Assembly (NCBI GenBank): GCA_027919835.1
Contig: JANVFP010000010.1
Location: 1,423,340-1,487,339 of the forward strand
DNA from: Lentinula raphanica
Taxonomy: Eukaryota > Basidiomycota > Agaricomycetes > Agaricales > Omphalotaceae
Direction of reading: 5' to 3'
DNA length: 64,000 nucleotides
In this document: piece after piece, positions 31,769-42,816 of the stretch
Numbering within the stretch: the first letter of the stretch is position 1
Layout: each line of letters opens with the position of its first letter
Made by a program: the position numbers and the translations under genes
Notes under the pieces: generated by a model
Seen by the model: the letters and a program-made list of their open reading frames with translations, nothing else
Databases searched by the model: none
Told to the model about the DNA's origin: nothing

Positions 31769-32024
31769 GATAGCTTTCCGAGCTCGCTCGTTGTCGTTTG
31801 GATTCTGCGTCTCTTCTTGGTGTTTCCCGAGGAAGAAGCTGTAGCGGAATGTGTGGTCTACTCGTAGACTGCCAGCGGCGGAGGCTTTTGTCGGAGAGCA
31901 TTCTTCGAGCATCTCAACGTGGTCCAAAAATCTGCAGTGCGACGCTGGACGCACCCGAGTCGGCGGTCCAGCAGGCTTACGGCGCCAATACGTTTCAATG
32001 GTATCTATGCAAGTTTCAAGCCGT
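31769..32024. other. Spacer between the Copia LTR and the small secreted-protein candidate
   Basis: A minus-strand frame can be read here as a further exon of the neighbouring gene if a 41-nt intron with GTTGGG donor is allowed. That is not well supported. Otherwise nothing is seen. Confidence 0.35.
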
Positions 32025-32314
32025 TCAGCGGCAGTCACCCCCAACCGGGGGTTGAAACTTGAGGGCCACGATATAGTATTCCGGGGTAAAGGGAAATCTC
32101 ATGAGGATGTCCGTAGCGACGGCTGAGACGGCGTTTCCACGAGATTCGATTGTCACATCACTTGGAAGCAACTCGAGCTGGGGTTTCTATGACAGAGAAT
32201 GATAGTGTAAGACCTTCTGGAGAATGAGCAGAGTCCAGCACTCACATTGTTTGTCACAGGAACAGCGCATGTAACGGAGATCAGAGCCAACGTGACCAGG
32301 CAGACAATGTTCAT
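32025..32314 (-). CDS. Small secreted-protein candidate, unknown function
   Basis: ATG at 32314 opens MNIVCLVTLALISVTCAVPV, a clear signal peptide with a likely cut after TCA. An intron at 32187-32245 (GTGAGT...CATAG) keeps the frame. Exon 2 encodes KPQLELLPSDVTIESRG and ends at TGA 32025, giving a protein of about 76 residues. A splice variant would add about 55 residues and end near 31863. A TATAAA element lies about 270 bp upstream. No homologue is recognised and no toxin or enzyme motif is seen. A Copia element sits about 260 bp behind it. Confidence 0.42.
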
Positions 32315-32582
32315 GCTGGGGGTGTAGACTGGTGTAGAAATAGGTAGAAATCTGGTCAAAAAGCTCGGTCAGTTGCCGAAAACGACGTTAACCCTTCCTG
32401 GTTTGACCTACAATGATGAGTTTTTGGTTGGATTGGAATATCTGAAGCACAAGTAGAAGCAAGAGCGATAAAGATGACCACAAGTATGTGAAATTTTCAA
32501 GTGAGCCAGCAATTTGAAGAGTGCAAGCGCGAAGGACTGAACCAGCAGTATGAGGGAAAGGAACGAACGGATGCGGCCTTAC

Positions 32583-32590
32583 TTATAAAT
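32583..32590 (-). promoter_or_regulatory. Possible TATA box of the small secreted-protein gene
   Basis: The minus strand reads ATTTATAAGT about 270 bp before the ATG. The distance would require a long or spliced leader. The rest of 32315-32703 shows nothing else. Confidence 0.3.
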
Positions 32591-32709
32591 GAACAGGCTG
32601 TCGAAAAGACCGAATCATTGAATTCTTCTCCAGACTCCAACGGATCGGCAATCCTGGGAGTCTAGAGGAGAATCATCAGAACAAAAATATGAGTGATATT
32701 TGGTTCTTG

Positions 32710-33156
32710 CAGGACCCATGATAATAGGTGAGAAGGCCTGATCCCGGACCCTCCAAAATGGTCGGGATTTGACCGAAATTTGCCTCAGGCATAGCCCGGG
32801 AGGTCCATTTTTGACCGAACTTTGACTCAGGGTTCGAAAAATTTTCCTACCACTTGCAGGATGAGATCTAGAATTGAGTCAAATTAAGTTAGTGAAGATA
32901 CCTATGAAAAGCGAATCACAACCTGTTTCTAGCTGCCAACATTGACTAGTTGACACAAAATGTGCGCTACCCAAGCCTGGGTCTCCAAGGGCCCTCAAGT
33001 TCTCCAAATCTGACGAAATTTGACCGAACCCTCTGCTCAGGGTTCCCGCCTATGGTAGCACTTTTTGACCGAATCTGGATCAAGCTTCCAGCCAAAATCA
33101 GGTCAAAATTTGACCGAATCTGGATCAGGGATCCCCACCTATTATCATGGGTCCTG
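32710..33156. mobile_element. MITE-like element (447 bp) with terminal inverted repeats
   Basis: The ends are inverted copies: CAGGACCCATGATAATAGGTG at the left and its complement at the right, with good match for about 40 bp. TTCTTG flanks both sides (32704-32709 and 33157-33162). The inside repeats TTTGACCGAA in several places and has no coding frame. The superfamily cannot be named from this copy. Confidence 0.7.
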
Positions 33157-33162
33157 TTCTTG

Positions 33163-34233
33163 CCAAACAATGTCGAAAAGTTGACTTACACGTAGCAAGT
33201 AATCGATCATCGATAAACCAGGATCAACTCAAGGACTCGAAGCCCTGAGGAGCGAGATATCTGGGGAAACAGAGAAGCACAGAGAAGCCCAAAGAAGCAC
33301 GATGGAATCTGAATGCATCTCTGCCCAGGTCCTGAGCTGAACCTAGCAGAACTGGCTCACAATACATATTGATGAATTTTCTTTCTTCTCTTCAACTCGT
33401 TGCCCCCCCCCCCCCCCCCCCCCGTCGCCTCCCACCACCGCCCGTCGTCAGAAGGAGAGACGATTGAACTCAGATGGACTTGATGTGAAGATTTGAAAGG
33501 TAGCAGCTGGTAGCAGAGGGCAGAATGGGCGATGCGCGAGCATATGCACTTCTATGCACTTCCGATCCTGGAGGCTGGAATAGCATTTTGGGGCCCTGGC
33601 TATTCCCCTTGTGGACACTGGGATTCTGGGAACCTCTCCTTCGGGTGGAACCCTGTGGAACCGAGGTCTGAGAATCAGATCAGACCTTTAGTGTGAAGAC
33701 TCTACACTGAATTTGCTGGCTGCACAGACACTCCAGGGACACGGGAAGAGGGACTTTGATAGAACGATTTATCGGCGTCGTCTCGACTCTTCAGCTTGAG
33801 TGAGCTTCATGTATCTCAATGAATGATGCGGGATAATTCCAAGGATAGAAAGAAAAAGCACCGAGTCCTGTACGGGAGACACAGCACAGTCCTTGCGTGA
33901 ATCGTTCCCCCCCCCTGCTTTCTACTCTACTGTCGAAACCGCCGAGTCCCGACACCTAAAAGTAAAAGTTGGAAATTAAACCGGCTGAGTCGTCAAAATT
34001 GAGGGTTAGACGTTAGACGTTGGATCGTTGGACGTCTCAGACTCCGAAGGACAAGTCTAGTGGTGTAGTAACTTGAACGTGTTAACAGAAAGCTCAGAGT
34101 AGGCAGAAAGGAACATCTTCCCGAAACCCAGAAGTGAATATTGAATTTGCGACAACATTAACGACCTTCAAAGCCCTTTCTCTACACACGGTTGGACCAA
34201 AAACGAGCTATCAACGTTGCAACCCCGATGCTC
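33163..34233. other. Gene-free stretch
   Basis: No gene or transposon end is seen. It contains a run of 21 C (33403-33423), a likely weak point for sequencing, and short purine repeats near 33270-33300. Confidence 0.5.
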
Positions 34234-35419
34234 CTAATGCTTCACTCGCCCTTGAGCTTTAGCTTTATCTCTATCTCTAACCTTCGGGTTGCCAGATTTA
34301 GGCGCAGCCCGAATCGCCTCGAGCACGTCCGTCAATTCCCTATCCACAGACTTCTCGTCCTTCTCGTCCTTCTCGTCCAATGGTCTCCTCGTCTTTGTCG
34401 TTGTCGTTGTCTTCGTGACTCTGCGTGGTGTTGTATTTGTCGCAGTCTCAACCTCCCTCACCTCCCTCACCTCCCTCACCTCCCTCACCTCCCTCACCTC
34501 CCTCACCTCCTTCACCTCCCTCACCTCCTTAACCTCCCTCCTCTTTTTCTTCTTCTTCGTAGAATCCGCCGCAGCGTCGAACAGCTCGTCAATCTCGTCT
34601 TTGACCCGGGCTTCTTTTTCGCGCTTTCGTTTCTTTGAGTCGGGGTTTGGGGGGTTTGGGGGGTCTGTGGGTTTTGTGGGTTTTGGGGGTTTTGTACCTT
34701 CTGTACCTTCTGTACCTCCTGTAGCTCCTGTAGGTTCTGGGGCTTTTGTGAACGGAGGTTTCGTAGAGGGTACACCGGGGACGTTGTCGGAGTCGACGAC
34801 GGTGCGGAGGCTAGTAGGAGGATGCGTGGATTTTGTCGAGGTCGTGGACTTTATGGAGGTCATGGAGGTCATGGAAGGAATAATATCATTTATATTCACC
34901 TTCTTCCTCGCCTTCCTCGCCTGACCCGTCTTCCACTCCTCCGGTCGCCGCCTCAACAGAACCAAATCCATCTTCCGGACAAAAAACTTCCCATAGAACG
35001 ACGCGGCGAGGGTTTGTTCGTGGGGGAGGACCGAGCGGGCGATTTTTTCCTGGAAATTGAAAATTCAGAGTTGAAAAAAGTGTTGGAGTATGATAAGTAT
35101 GATATATATGATATATATGATATATATGGATATATGGATATCCAACCGTTGGGTGGGAAGGATTAAAATATTAAAATACCATACCTTGAGATACGTATCT
35201 GCATACGCAAAACACCTCTCGCCCACTCTACTGCCGATCCGGTCGTCAACAAGTAACTCATACCTCCCGATGAAGCTCTGGACAAAAGCCCGCTTGGATT
35301 TGGAAGGGACGGTGGGAGAGTCGAGGAAGACGTCGAGCACGCGGGAGCTTGTCGGGTTCTGGGCGAGTGGGAGGAGTTCGGATGATGGGTCGAGGGCAGC
35401 GAGGCTGGGAGTGTGCATG

Positions 35420-35454
<35 letters not shown>

Positions 35455-37889
35455 GGAGAGAGAGAGGGAGAGGGAGAGAAGATAGATAGATAGATCAGTA
35501 AAAGGAGTAAAAAACCAAGAACAACAACGGGGCATTTGGAATTCGGAATTCGGGATTCCCTTACCTGTCTATCACGGGCTGATTGTACGGAGAGGAGAGC
35601 TTGAGTAAAGATTGGAGGATGAGAGATCCTTGGACGGTTGTTGGGCGTGCGAGGGAGGATGAGGATGAGGATTCCCCGGGTTCTTGTCTCTCGCTCATCT
35701 CGTTCATCTCCTAAACGGACAACGGTTATCAGGAGTCCTCGGAGGTGATGGAAGATTTCCAGCGATGACAGATTATGTAACAGTACACACCGATGATATA
35801 TCTCGAGTCTTGAGGGGTTTGAGAGAAAGCATACACGGGACGAGATATTTCCTGGCTTGGTCTGATCCCGGGTTGAGACGCAACCCAGCGCACGCGGCCT
35901 ATTTATCAATCAAATCAAATCAAATCAAATAAAAAAAACAAAAAAAAACAAAAAAGCCCACCAACCTCGATAGCACTCTGCTCTGCACACCGCAGAGCAA
36001 CAGAACGATCTATCGCCGCGCGGAGGACGGCTGTTCTGGCCGTTTCTGTGTGATACGCCCCCCCCAAAAAAAGAACAAAAGAGACTCATTGAACGGACAC
36101 GGACAAAAACATATATAGCAAACCAAACGCACCGATCATCTTCTCCCAAACCCCTCCCTCTCCCTCTCCCTCTCCCCTCCCTTCCCCTCTCCCACCCCCA
36201 ACTCCCCATAGACCCCTCCAACCGCACCCGATCCACCCTTCCTATCGCGCTCGCGACGACGTAGTTCCCGATCGGGTGTACCGCCAGCCTGCGGAGTTTG
36301 CCGCAGAGGTACGCGTCCCAGATCAACCCGAATGGGTTGGGAGAGGCCCGGGAGAGGATGGTTTCGAGGAGATGGGAGGAGGTGGGGTCCCGGAAGAGGG
36401 TGGCGAGGTAGTCGGATGGGGTGAGGGGGGTGAGGGATGGGGTGTTTTTGTCGACTGCATGAGGAGGAGTGAGGGTTGATTGATGAGTGATGAGTGAATG
36501 GAAGGAAAGAGAGAGAGAGAGAGAGAGAAAGGGGGGGTTACTTACGAGACGCAGAAACAGCTCCGACCGTGATTCTGTCCATCAAAGACCCATGTTCATC
36601 AGCGATGTTGAGCTCGGCCTCGACGTTGAGAAGCATCTGTGTGTGTTCAAATCAACGTTCATTTGAACGTCCAACAAATCTCAACCGAGCGCTCACCAAC
36701 AAACAAGGACACGCCACCGGATCCACAGCCAACGCGCGGACTTCGTTCGGCCCGAGCTCGTTCCGGATCGTTTGGATGATTTCTTGGCTCGTTTGGCGAA
36801 ACGCGGGGAGCATTCCACGCGCACGGGGTGGTGTGTCCTTGTCGATATCTTGGAAGACAGACACCAGAGGTCCCTGTTGTGATTTCCAGCGTGCGCTCTT
36901 TTTGGACCGCACCGTCCCCGTCCCTCCTTGGGTCGTTCTCTGCGTCTCGTCCGCGGCGGAAACGGAGGAGGAGGAAAAGGAGGAAGGACAGAGCAAGCCC
37001 AACAACACACGGATGACGTGCGATGCGAATGGGTCTGTGAGGAGGCTGCTGATGCACGGGAGGAGTTCCTATATAAGTATACGAGATCAGTCGTTGTAGA
37101 GCCTCCCTTCGAAACAGACTTTAGCAAACCTTGCAAACGTCCAAGATCAACTCTGTCGCCGTCCGAAGCTCGCCTTGATCATGAGCGGAATCTGGACGGG
37201 TGGGGGGAACGACGGCTGTGGTCTTTGGATTTCCCAAATTTACAGGGAGGTGAGATGAGTTGAACGGGGACGCAGCGAAGCTCACCTCACGCGCAACCGT
37301 ATCAGATACAACGGTGAACAATGTTTGACAGACGTGTGACGCGAAGCGGTGTTTGACTAGGGTTTCGTATCTGTTGTACCGCAAACTCAACTAGTAGGGA
37401 TCGAAATAGAGAGGACAACAAAGTCCACTCACGACCCAGCCAAACTATCCAAAAACACCCTCCGCACAAAGTCATCCATCGAGTACGCTATTCGTTCTAG
37501 GACCAACGAGCAATCAGGATCAGTCGCCAGTTGTTTTTCTTTTCCTCGCATTTCGCCGAGGGCGGCGAGGAAGAACATGTGTTTTTCTATAGAAGAAATG
37601 AAGATCAACCAAGTGATGTGATTGGAGAGGTTGTGGCCGCACCTGTATTCGGATCAACACCCGCCTCGGTCTCAACTTGTTCTCTGCCTTCCTGCCAATC
37701 TCTGATGTGTAGGTCGACATTGCGAAAATAAGCGTTGAGGTCCGCGTCGACATAGCCAAAGGGAGCTTCTGGATTAAAGTCTTCGTTGGTTGGGGCGGTG
37801 ACAATCCAAGAAGGTCCAGGTTCGGATGGAACTGGCTGTGATGGTTTTGATTTATGTTTTTTTCCGCGTTTTCTGTTCTCTCGAGGCAT
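34234..37889 (-). CDS. NOP9: Nucleolar Pumilio-repeat protein NOP9 (multi-exon)
   Basis: NOP9 binds pre-18S rRNA in the nucleolus and is needed for small-subunit maturation. The start [13 protein letters not shown] (ATG 37889) has the usual basic NOP9 opening; in-frame ATGs at 37940 and 37982 are possible. Exons then encode [19 protein letters not shown], a Pumilio-type series ([16 protein letters not shown] near 37360, [17 protein letters not shown] near 37000) and [31 protein letters not shown] near 36290-36390. Later exons carry [15 protein letters not shown] near 35350 and [18 protein letters not shown] near 34980. The last exon (34971-34234) is a low-complexity tail with a run of Arg-Glu-Val repeats and Lys blocks. 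There are about eight short introns; exact borders are not all fixed. One intron holds a TA/GA microsatellite (35419-35475). The gene is divergent from CFD1. Confidence 0.88.
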
Positions 37890-37989
37890 GTAAGTAGGTG
37901 GTTGAAAAGTGGAAAGAGGTCGGCTTCTACCGGCAGGCATATTCATTGTGCCTATGGCAAAAAAATCGGCTGCCTTATTCATCCACTAA
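37890..37989. promoter_or_regulatory. Shared NOP9/CFD1 promoter region
   Basis: Only about 100 bp separates the two opposed start codons, so transcription must start from a compact bidirectional promoter. No TATA box is obvious. If NOP9 starts at 37940 or 37982, the gap is smaller still. Confidence 0.5.
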
Positions 37990-38959
37990 ATGTCACTCAA
38001 CATCAACGAGAGTAAAATATCCCAACGCCTGCAACACATCAAAAAAATCATCCTCGTCTTATCCGGTAAAGGCGGCGTAGGCAAATCCTCCATCTCCACC
38101 CAACTCGCTCTCACCCTCTACAACTCCTCCCCCAACGCCCGAGTCGGCATCCTCGACATCGACCTCACCGGGCCTTCCATCCCCCGCATGCTCGGACTAG
38201 CCGGACACCCTGTCTACCAGAGCACAGACGGCTGGGTCCCCGTGTACGCCGATGGCTCAGAACGACGACTGGGGTGCATGAGCGTCGGCTTTCTCCTCAA
38301 GAACCCCGGGGATTCCGTCGTGTGGAGGGGTCCGAAGAAGAATGGGATGATTAGGCAGTTTCTTGCTGATGTGAGATGGGGAGAGTTGGATTATTTGATC
38401 ATTGATACTCCTCCAGGTACCTCCCGTTCTCTCTCTGCCTTTGATTTTAACCCCCTCCTCCATCTTCCATCTCAGGTACCTCCGACGAACACCTCTCCCT
38501 CATCGAACACCTCTCCCCCTCCTTCCTAACCACCCCAACAAACCCAACAAACCCAACAAACTCTCCTCCATCATCGTCACCACCCCCCAAGCCGTCGCGC
38601 TCACCGACGCCCTCAAATGCCTCTCCTTCGCACGCACCGTCAACCTCCCGGTCCTAGGCCTCATCGAAAACATGTCCGGCTTCGTCTGTCCCTGCTGCGG
38701 TGAGCGATCCGACGTGTTCTCCACCGGTGGAGGCCAGGCGATGGCCCTTAGGGAGGGGTTGGCGTTTTTGGGCAGTCTTCCGGTTGATACGGAGCTCGTG
38801 GCGCTTTTGGATGCGACGCCGATGAGTGGAGGGGGATCTGATGACGAGGTATCATCACCCTCGTTTGAACTTATGGTCCGGTATAACGCCACTCCGTCCT
38901 CGAAGCTGTTCAAACTTGTATTAGATAAAATACAGGAATCAAATGTAGGTATAGAATAA
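37990..38959 (+). CDS. CFD1: Cytosolic Fe-S cluster assembly P-loop ATPase CFD1 (NUBP2)
   Basis: CFD1 forms a scaffold with NBP35 that builds 4Fe-4S clusters for cytosolic and nuclear proteins. Exon 1 (37990-38416) has the deviant Walker A motif [23 protein letters not shown] and [10 protein letters not shown]. An intron at 38417-38475 joins [12 protein letters not shown]. Exon 2 continues with [27 protein letters not shown] (the C-terminal CX2C that binds the bridging cluster) and STGGGQAMA, ending at 38959. Between TSDEH and VTTPQ the frame must shift by one base. The simplest site is the C run at 38515-38519. Since this gene is essential in fungi studied, a sequencing error is more likely than loss. 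Length otherwise fits the family. Confidence 0.9.
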
Positions 38960-41274
38960 TACTATATGCAATTCACTAAAGACCATGCATCGAACTCACA
39001 CAACCATTCCCTTCTTTAGATGGGAGATCCGAACCGATGTAGGATTCAATGATTCCCTTGGCTTAATCATTACGGAACACCCATCCTGTAGATGAGGGCT
39101 CTGGTTTCTTCACTAATCCCATCCATGTAGCCTACCAATCACTGATTTCTTAGTGCCACTTTTATTTCATGTTCGATTGGTTGCCAGGCTATATGCATGC
39201 CACCAAATTTTTGGTCTTTGGGTGATTGTATAATGTATTTCACATACAACATAGATGGTAATCCACTGTTAGATGATATTTTATTTTATATTCAATATCC
39301 AATATTCAAGTCAAGTTAATTAGAATTTTTTTAGCAATTGGTGGGGCCCCTGGCCCATAACCTGTAAGACTGATCAGTGACAATACACCGTTCATTCTGT
39401 GTGCAGGCATGCAATGGCCTGATTTTAACAATTGGAGCCTTGCATACTAACTACTTATATCAAAGGACTGTAGTGAGTCCACTGAGCTGACAGTCAAACT
39501 TGTATCCCACCGGGGTCAATTGCCAGGGCAGTAAAAATGAACTTTGCCTTATAGGCAGTATGAACTTGGGCAGGTGAATGAGCAATGGGCAGATGATCAT
39601 GTAACTTGGACAGCTGGCTTTTTTTTAACACTCACATGTGATCAAAGATTTAGAATCTAGATTGGCTCATTTGTGCTACAACTCCACAAAGCACCTGAGG
39701 AGTACCAGCGGGGAAGCATGCAATGAGTCCCCACAGAAATTTTGCATGTTGTAGGATAAGATTCAATGCTGTGTGCCAAGTTGAAGTTATCAAGCATAAC
39801 ATATGTTCTCCTGTCCCCTACCAATTGCATTTGTCTTGACACTTTTTGGATTTTTCTTGATTAATTCTGCATTTTCACAGCTGGGATCATATGTCTTTAA
39901 ACCAAGCCCATGGTCTTGGATCTGCACTATCTCATCTCTGTATCTAATATATCAAGTTCTGGACCTATTTCTAGTCTAATTTCCCATGGTCTAACCATAA
40001 GTACTCTGGAATTTTTCCTTTCACTGACTCAATCCTCATTGTCTTACAGCATATCTGGAAAACCTTGTCAGTGCACATCATTTTGTCAGCACAAAAAATA
40101 AAATAAAAAGAAAAGGTACTGAGTACAAGCGACTCTAAGTGACTCTAAGCAAGCCAGATCACTGTCACCCTTGAAGTGTGCATCACACTCACAAGCCTTT
40201 TGTTTTCTCATTATGGCCCACAATGGGCAATTATATGATGATTTGCATTGATGGAATCTTGATACCAGTGCTTGATGTGCTTGAAGGTCCTACAGACATG
40301 AAAATCTTTGAAAGGTGAACTGCAGTAATAATTTTGATCCTGATATCCAATATCTTACCTCACTTGTACTCAATTACTTGCCTTGCTTAGACTCGGTAAC
40401 TTTTATTTTTTAGGTGGTCAAAAAAACCTGCAGTGACAAGGTTTTCTGGACATGCTGTAATCATAGATGATCTAGTTCTGGAGCATTTTCCCATGGTTTT
40501 ACAATAACATTGGAATTAACGATCCCCGATGGGGACCTACACCTTACTTGCTCTAATTGCCAACTGGTTTGTGCACTAAGAAGGCAGCAGTGTAGATGAA
40601 GTTGACCATGCTGTTGAAGCAGAAACAAAAAAGTGAAAGTTCGGAAGTCGCCGGTGCCAAAAAGATCAGGAGATTCACTGAGATTCAGAACAATGACCTG
40701 TGCAGTGTACTCAGAGGAGGCAGGGAATAACAGGGAATAACAGGGAATAACCGAGTGTAGAATCTATAGATGAACAGTAAAGGGCATTGCCGAGTTCTTG
40801 TAAAGGAAATTGCCGAAATTTGAGGAAGAAGACCTCATTGAAGAACAGAGATAGAAAGAGAAATGCGAGAGAGCGGAGAAAGGACGCTGTAAAAGGAAAT
40901 TTGCACGGGCGCTTAGAGGTTATGGAATTTCATTAACCTTGCAAGCAAGGTGACTATTCCTAATCAGGATTGCATACTAGCTATTCTTAATCTAATTCAG
41001 GGCCATTTACCCATGGTTCCCAATAACCTCCAAACTATTCCTTCTCAGGATTTTATACTAGCCTTTTTTGATCTAGTTCAACAGAAGGCTGTTCAATATG
41101 GCTCAAGTCCAGTGATATTGACTCAGAATGACAGGAGAGTTGAGACACCCCATGTGAATGAGGAACAATACAAATGAGTCAGCATAACTCCAATGACCCA
41201 AATTGGGTTATGGACTTCCAGTAGTATATAAAGGCTAGATACTTGCATGTAAAGGCCCCAGATTAGTTATCTTG
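38960..41274. other. AT-rich, gene-free region
   Basis: About 2.3 kb with markedly lower GC than the host genes. I find no frame with domain signal, and the ORFs are short. It includes a triple 10-bp repeat CAGGGAATAA (about 40722-40751) and a TATATAAAGG motif near 41225. It looks like worn transposon debris. Confidence 0.5.
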
Positions 41275-41660
41275 GAATTGTACTCAGCTTTGGCTTTGGC
41301 TCTCTCACTCTTGTCTCATGTTTCTTGTTTCTGGTTCTGGTTCTGGTGTAACAATGATCATCAACAATTCACTGGAGTTCAGACATTTGGTGTAGACTTA
41401 CCTGCCTAGCAGCTTCTTTAATGTTTGTGTGGATCAATTGCTCATAGACATTGTCTGTGGTTCAAGGGCTAGAGCATCAAGCACCTTCCCTGATATTGAT
41501 ACACACAAATGTTGTAGAAACTGCTAGGCAGGAAGGTCTACACCGAATGTCTGGACTCCAAAGAATTGTTGATAGTTGTTGTTACACCATAATTAGAGGC
41601 CAGAGACAAGAAACATAGGACAAGAGAGAAAGAGCCAAAACCAAAGCTGAGTACAATTCT
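41275..41660. repeat. Long inverted repeat (arms about 143 bp)
   Basis: The left arm 41275-41417 and the right arm 41516-41660 are inverted copies with scattered mismatches. For example GAATTGTACTCAGCTTTGG is mirrored by CCAAAGCTGAGTACAATTC. About 98 bp lies between. They are probably two LTR ends of one old family in opposite orientation, or a foldback element. Confidence 0.65.
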
Positions 41661-41799
41661 AAAATAACTGATCTCAGCAAGGGCTGGAGAGCTAACAAGG
41701 TTGGGTTTGATGCTGAGTAAAGAGCCAATAATGAAGATTTGTTTTCTGGTTGATTTGGGCTGGTTGTATTAGGATTGTGAAATCCAACATCCATTGAAT

Positions 41800-41870
41800 A
41801 TGGCCCAGTAGCTCAGTGGTAGAGCACTGCACCAGAAAGGCAGGAGGCCCAGTTTCAATCCCATGGCTCA
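41800..41870 (+). repeat. tRNA-like segment, copy 1
   Basis: Contains a Pol III A-box match (TAGCTCAGTGG) and a weak B box (GTTTCAATCC) at tRNA spacing. The acceptor stem does not pair, so it is a tRNA-derived repeat rather than a working tRNA gene. The same unit, with about 40 bp of shared upstream sequence, recurs at 42048. Confidence 0.55.
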
Positions 41871-42047
41871 GCTGGTTTATTGTCATTCTTACAGATTTGC
41901 AGTCAGAGCAGTGATTTCTGCCAATTTGATGATATAAGCCTGCTAAGCAATCAAGGGGTCCTGAAATTGATACAGAAGCACAGAAAGTTGCTGTAGATGT
42001 TGGTTTCAGGGGGAGTGTTAGGATTATGAAATTCAACATCCATTGAA

Positions 42048-42117
42048 TATGGCCCAGTAGCTCAGTGCCAGTAGAGCACTGCACCGGAAAGGCAGGAGGC
42101 CCAGGTTCAATTCCTGG
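42048..42117 (+). repeat. tRNA-like segment, copy 2
   Basis: Same unit as 41800, with a good T-arm (CCAGGTTCAATTCCTGG) but a 6-bp insertion in the A box. GGGGGAG-TGTTAGGATT just upstream (42013-42026) resembles a polypurine tract plus LTR start, so the tRNA-like part may lie inside an LTR. The acceptor 3' strand is missing, because a hAT element begins directly after the T-arm. Confidence 0.5.
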
Positions 42118-42816
42118 CTAGTGATTGGTTCGGGTCGGGTCGGGTGTCCCTCAGCTCGACCCGACCCGGGACCCGGTACTCAACCGTAACCGTACATCCG
42201 GGTCCGGGTGCACCCGGTTCAGCCAGCTCACCCGACTCACCCGGAATACTTGCCTAACCCGACGACAGTAGTCGGGTTTGCAACTCGAAAGAATACATCA
42301 ACTACATTATAAGATACTATATACAGCGAGTATAACAAACGTATCATAATACATAAATTTCATCGTCAACTAGGTTACCAAAATCTTCACCATCAACATC
42401 TGAGTTCGAGTTCAAATAACCAACTAATTCCCCATTCGAAACAAAATCTTCCCGGGACCAGTCACCGAAACACATAAGGGCGCGAATTGTGTCAGCTCGA
42501 AGGCGGTTACGGAGGTGTGAGATGAGGATTCGGCCTCGCGAGAATGTTCGTTCCACGGCCACTGAGGTAGCTAAGAAATAAAGTCAGTACATGGTAGTAA
42601 GAAACGGAGAGAAATTGTTACTTACCAGGAATAGAATGGATAGATATAGCTAATCTTGCCAGGTTAGGATACAGTTTTCGGTTGGTCATCCACCACTGGA
42701 GAGGGTTGTCGGTCTGGACGCAGCCGTCTGCCAAGTAGCGTTCAAGCTCGTCCATGTCTCCTCCGAGGTCCAGTTGCTTGTGCTTGTTCATAAGAGATAT
42801 GAAAGAATTTTGCCGT
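42118..42816 (-). mobile_element. hAT transposon, 3' fragment
   Basis: The terminal region (about 42118-42285) starts TAGTGATTGG and is full of CGGGT/ACCCG repeats, as in many hAT ends. The transposase C-terminus follows. Element B2 cuts it at 42816, so the rest should lie beyond the window end. Confidence 0.75.
42344..42816 (-). pseudogene. hAT transposase, C-terminal dimerisation region (cut by B2)
   Basis: Exon one reads DELERYLADGCVQTDN and WWMTNRKLYPNLARLAI, and an intron (about 42571-42626, GTAAGT...TTAG) keeps the frame into ATSVAVERTFSRGRIL and RNRLRADTIRALMCF. These are the hallmark residues of the hAT C-terminal dimerisation domain. The N-terminal and catalytic part is missing from this side. 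The protein ends NLVDDEIYVL at 42344. Confidence 0.86.

Noticed and set aside
33403..33423. Run of 21 C as a possible regulatory or telomere-like element
   Set aside because: A single homopolymer without context; most likely low-complexity sequence or a sequencing weak spot.
34289..34924. Plus-strand 211-codon frame over the NOP9 last exon
   Set aside because: It is the shadow of the repeat-rich NOP9 tail (Ser/Thr/Leu runs) and has no independent support.
35419..35475. TA/GA microsatellite as a gene or promoter
   Set aside because: It lies in a NOP9 intron and is a simple repeat.
40950..41177. Plus-strand 75-codon frame in the AT-rich region
   Set aside because: Its two halves are repeats of one another (a short duplicated segment), and it shows no family likeness.
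41800..41870. Functional tRNA gene
   Set aside because: A and B boxes and a T-arm are present, but the acceptor stem does not pair and the anticodon arm has a 9-base loop.
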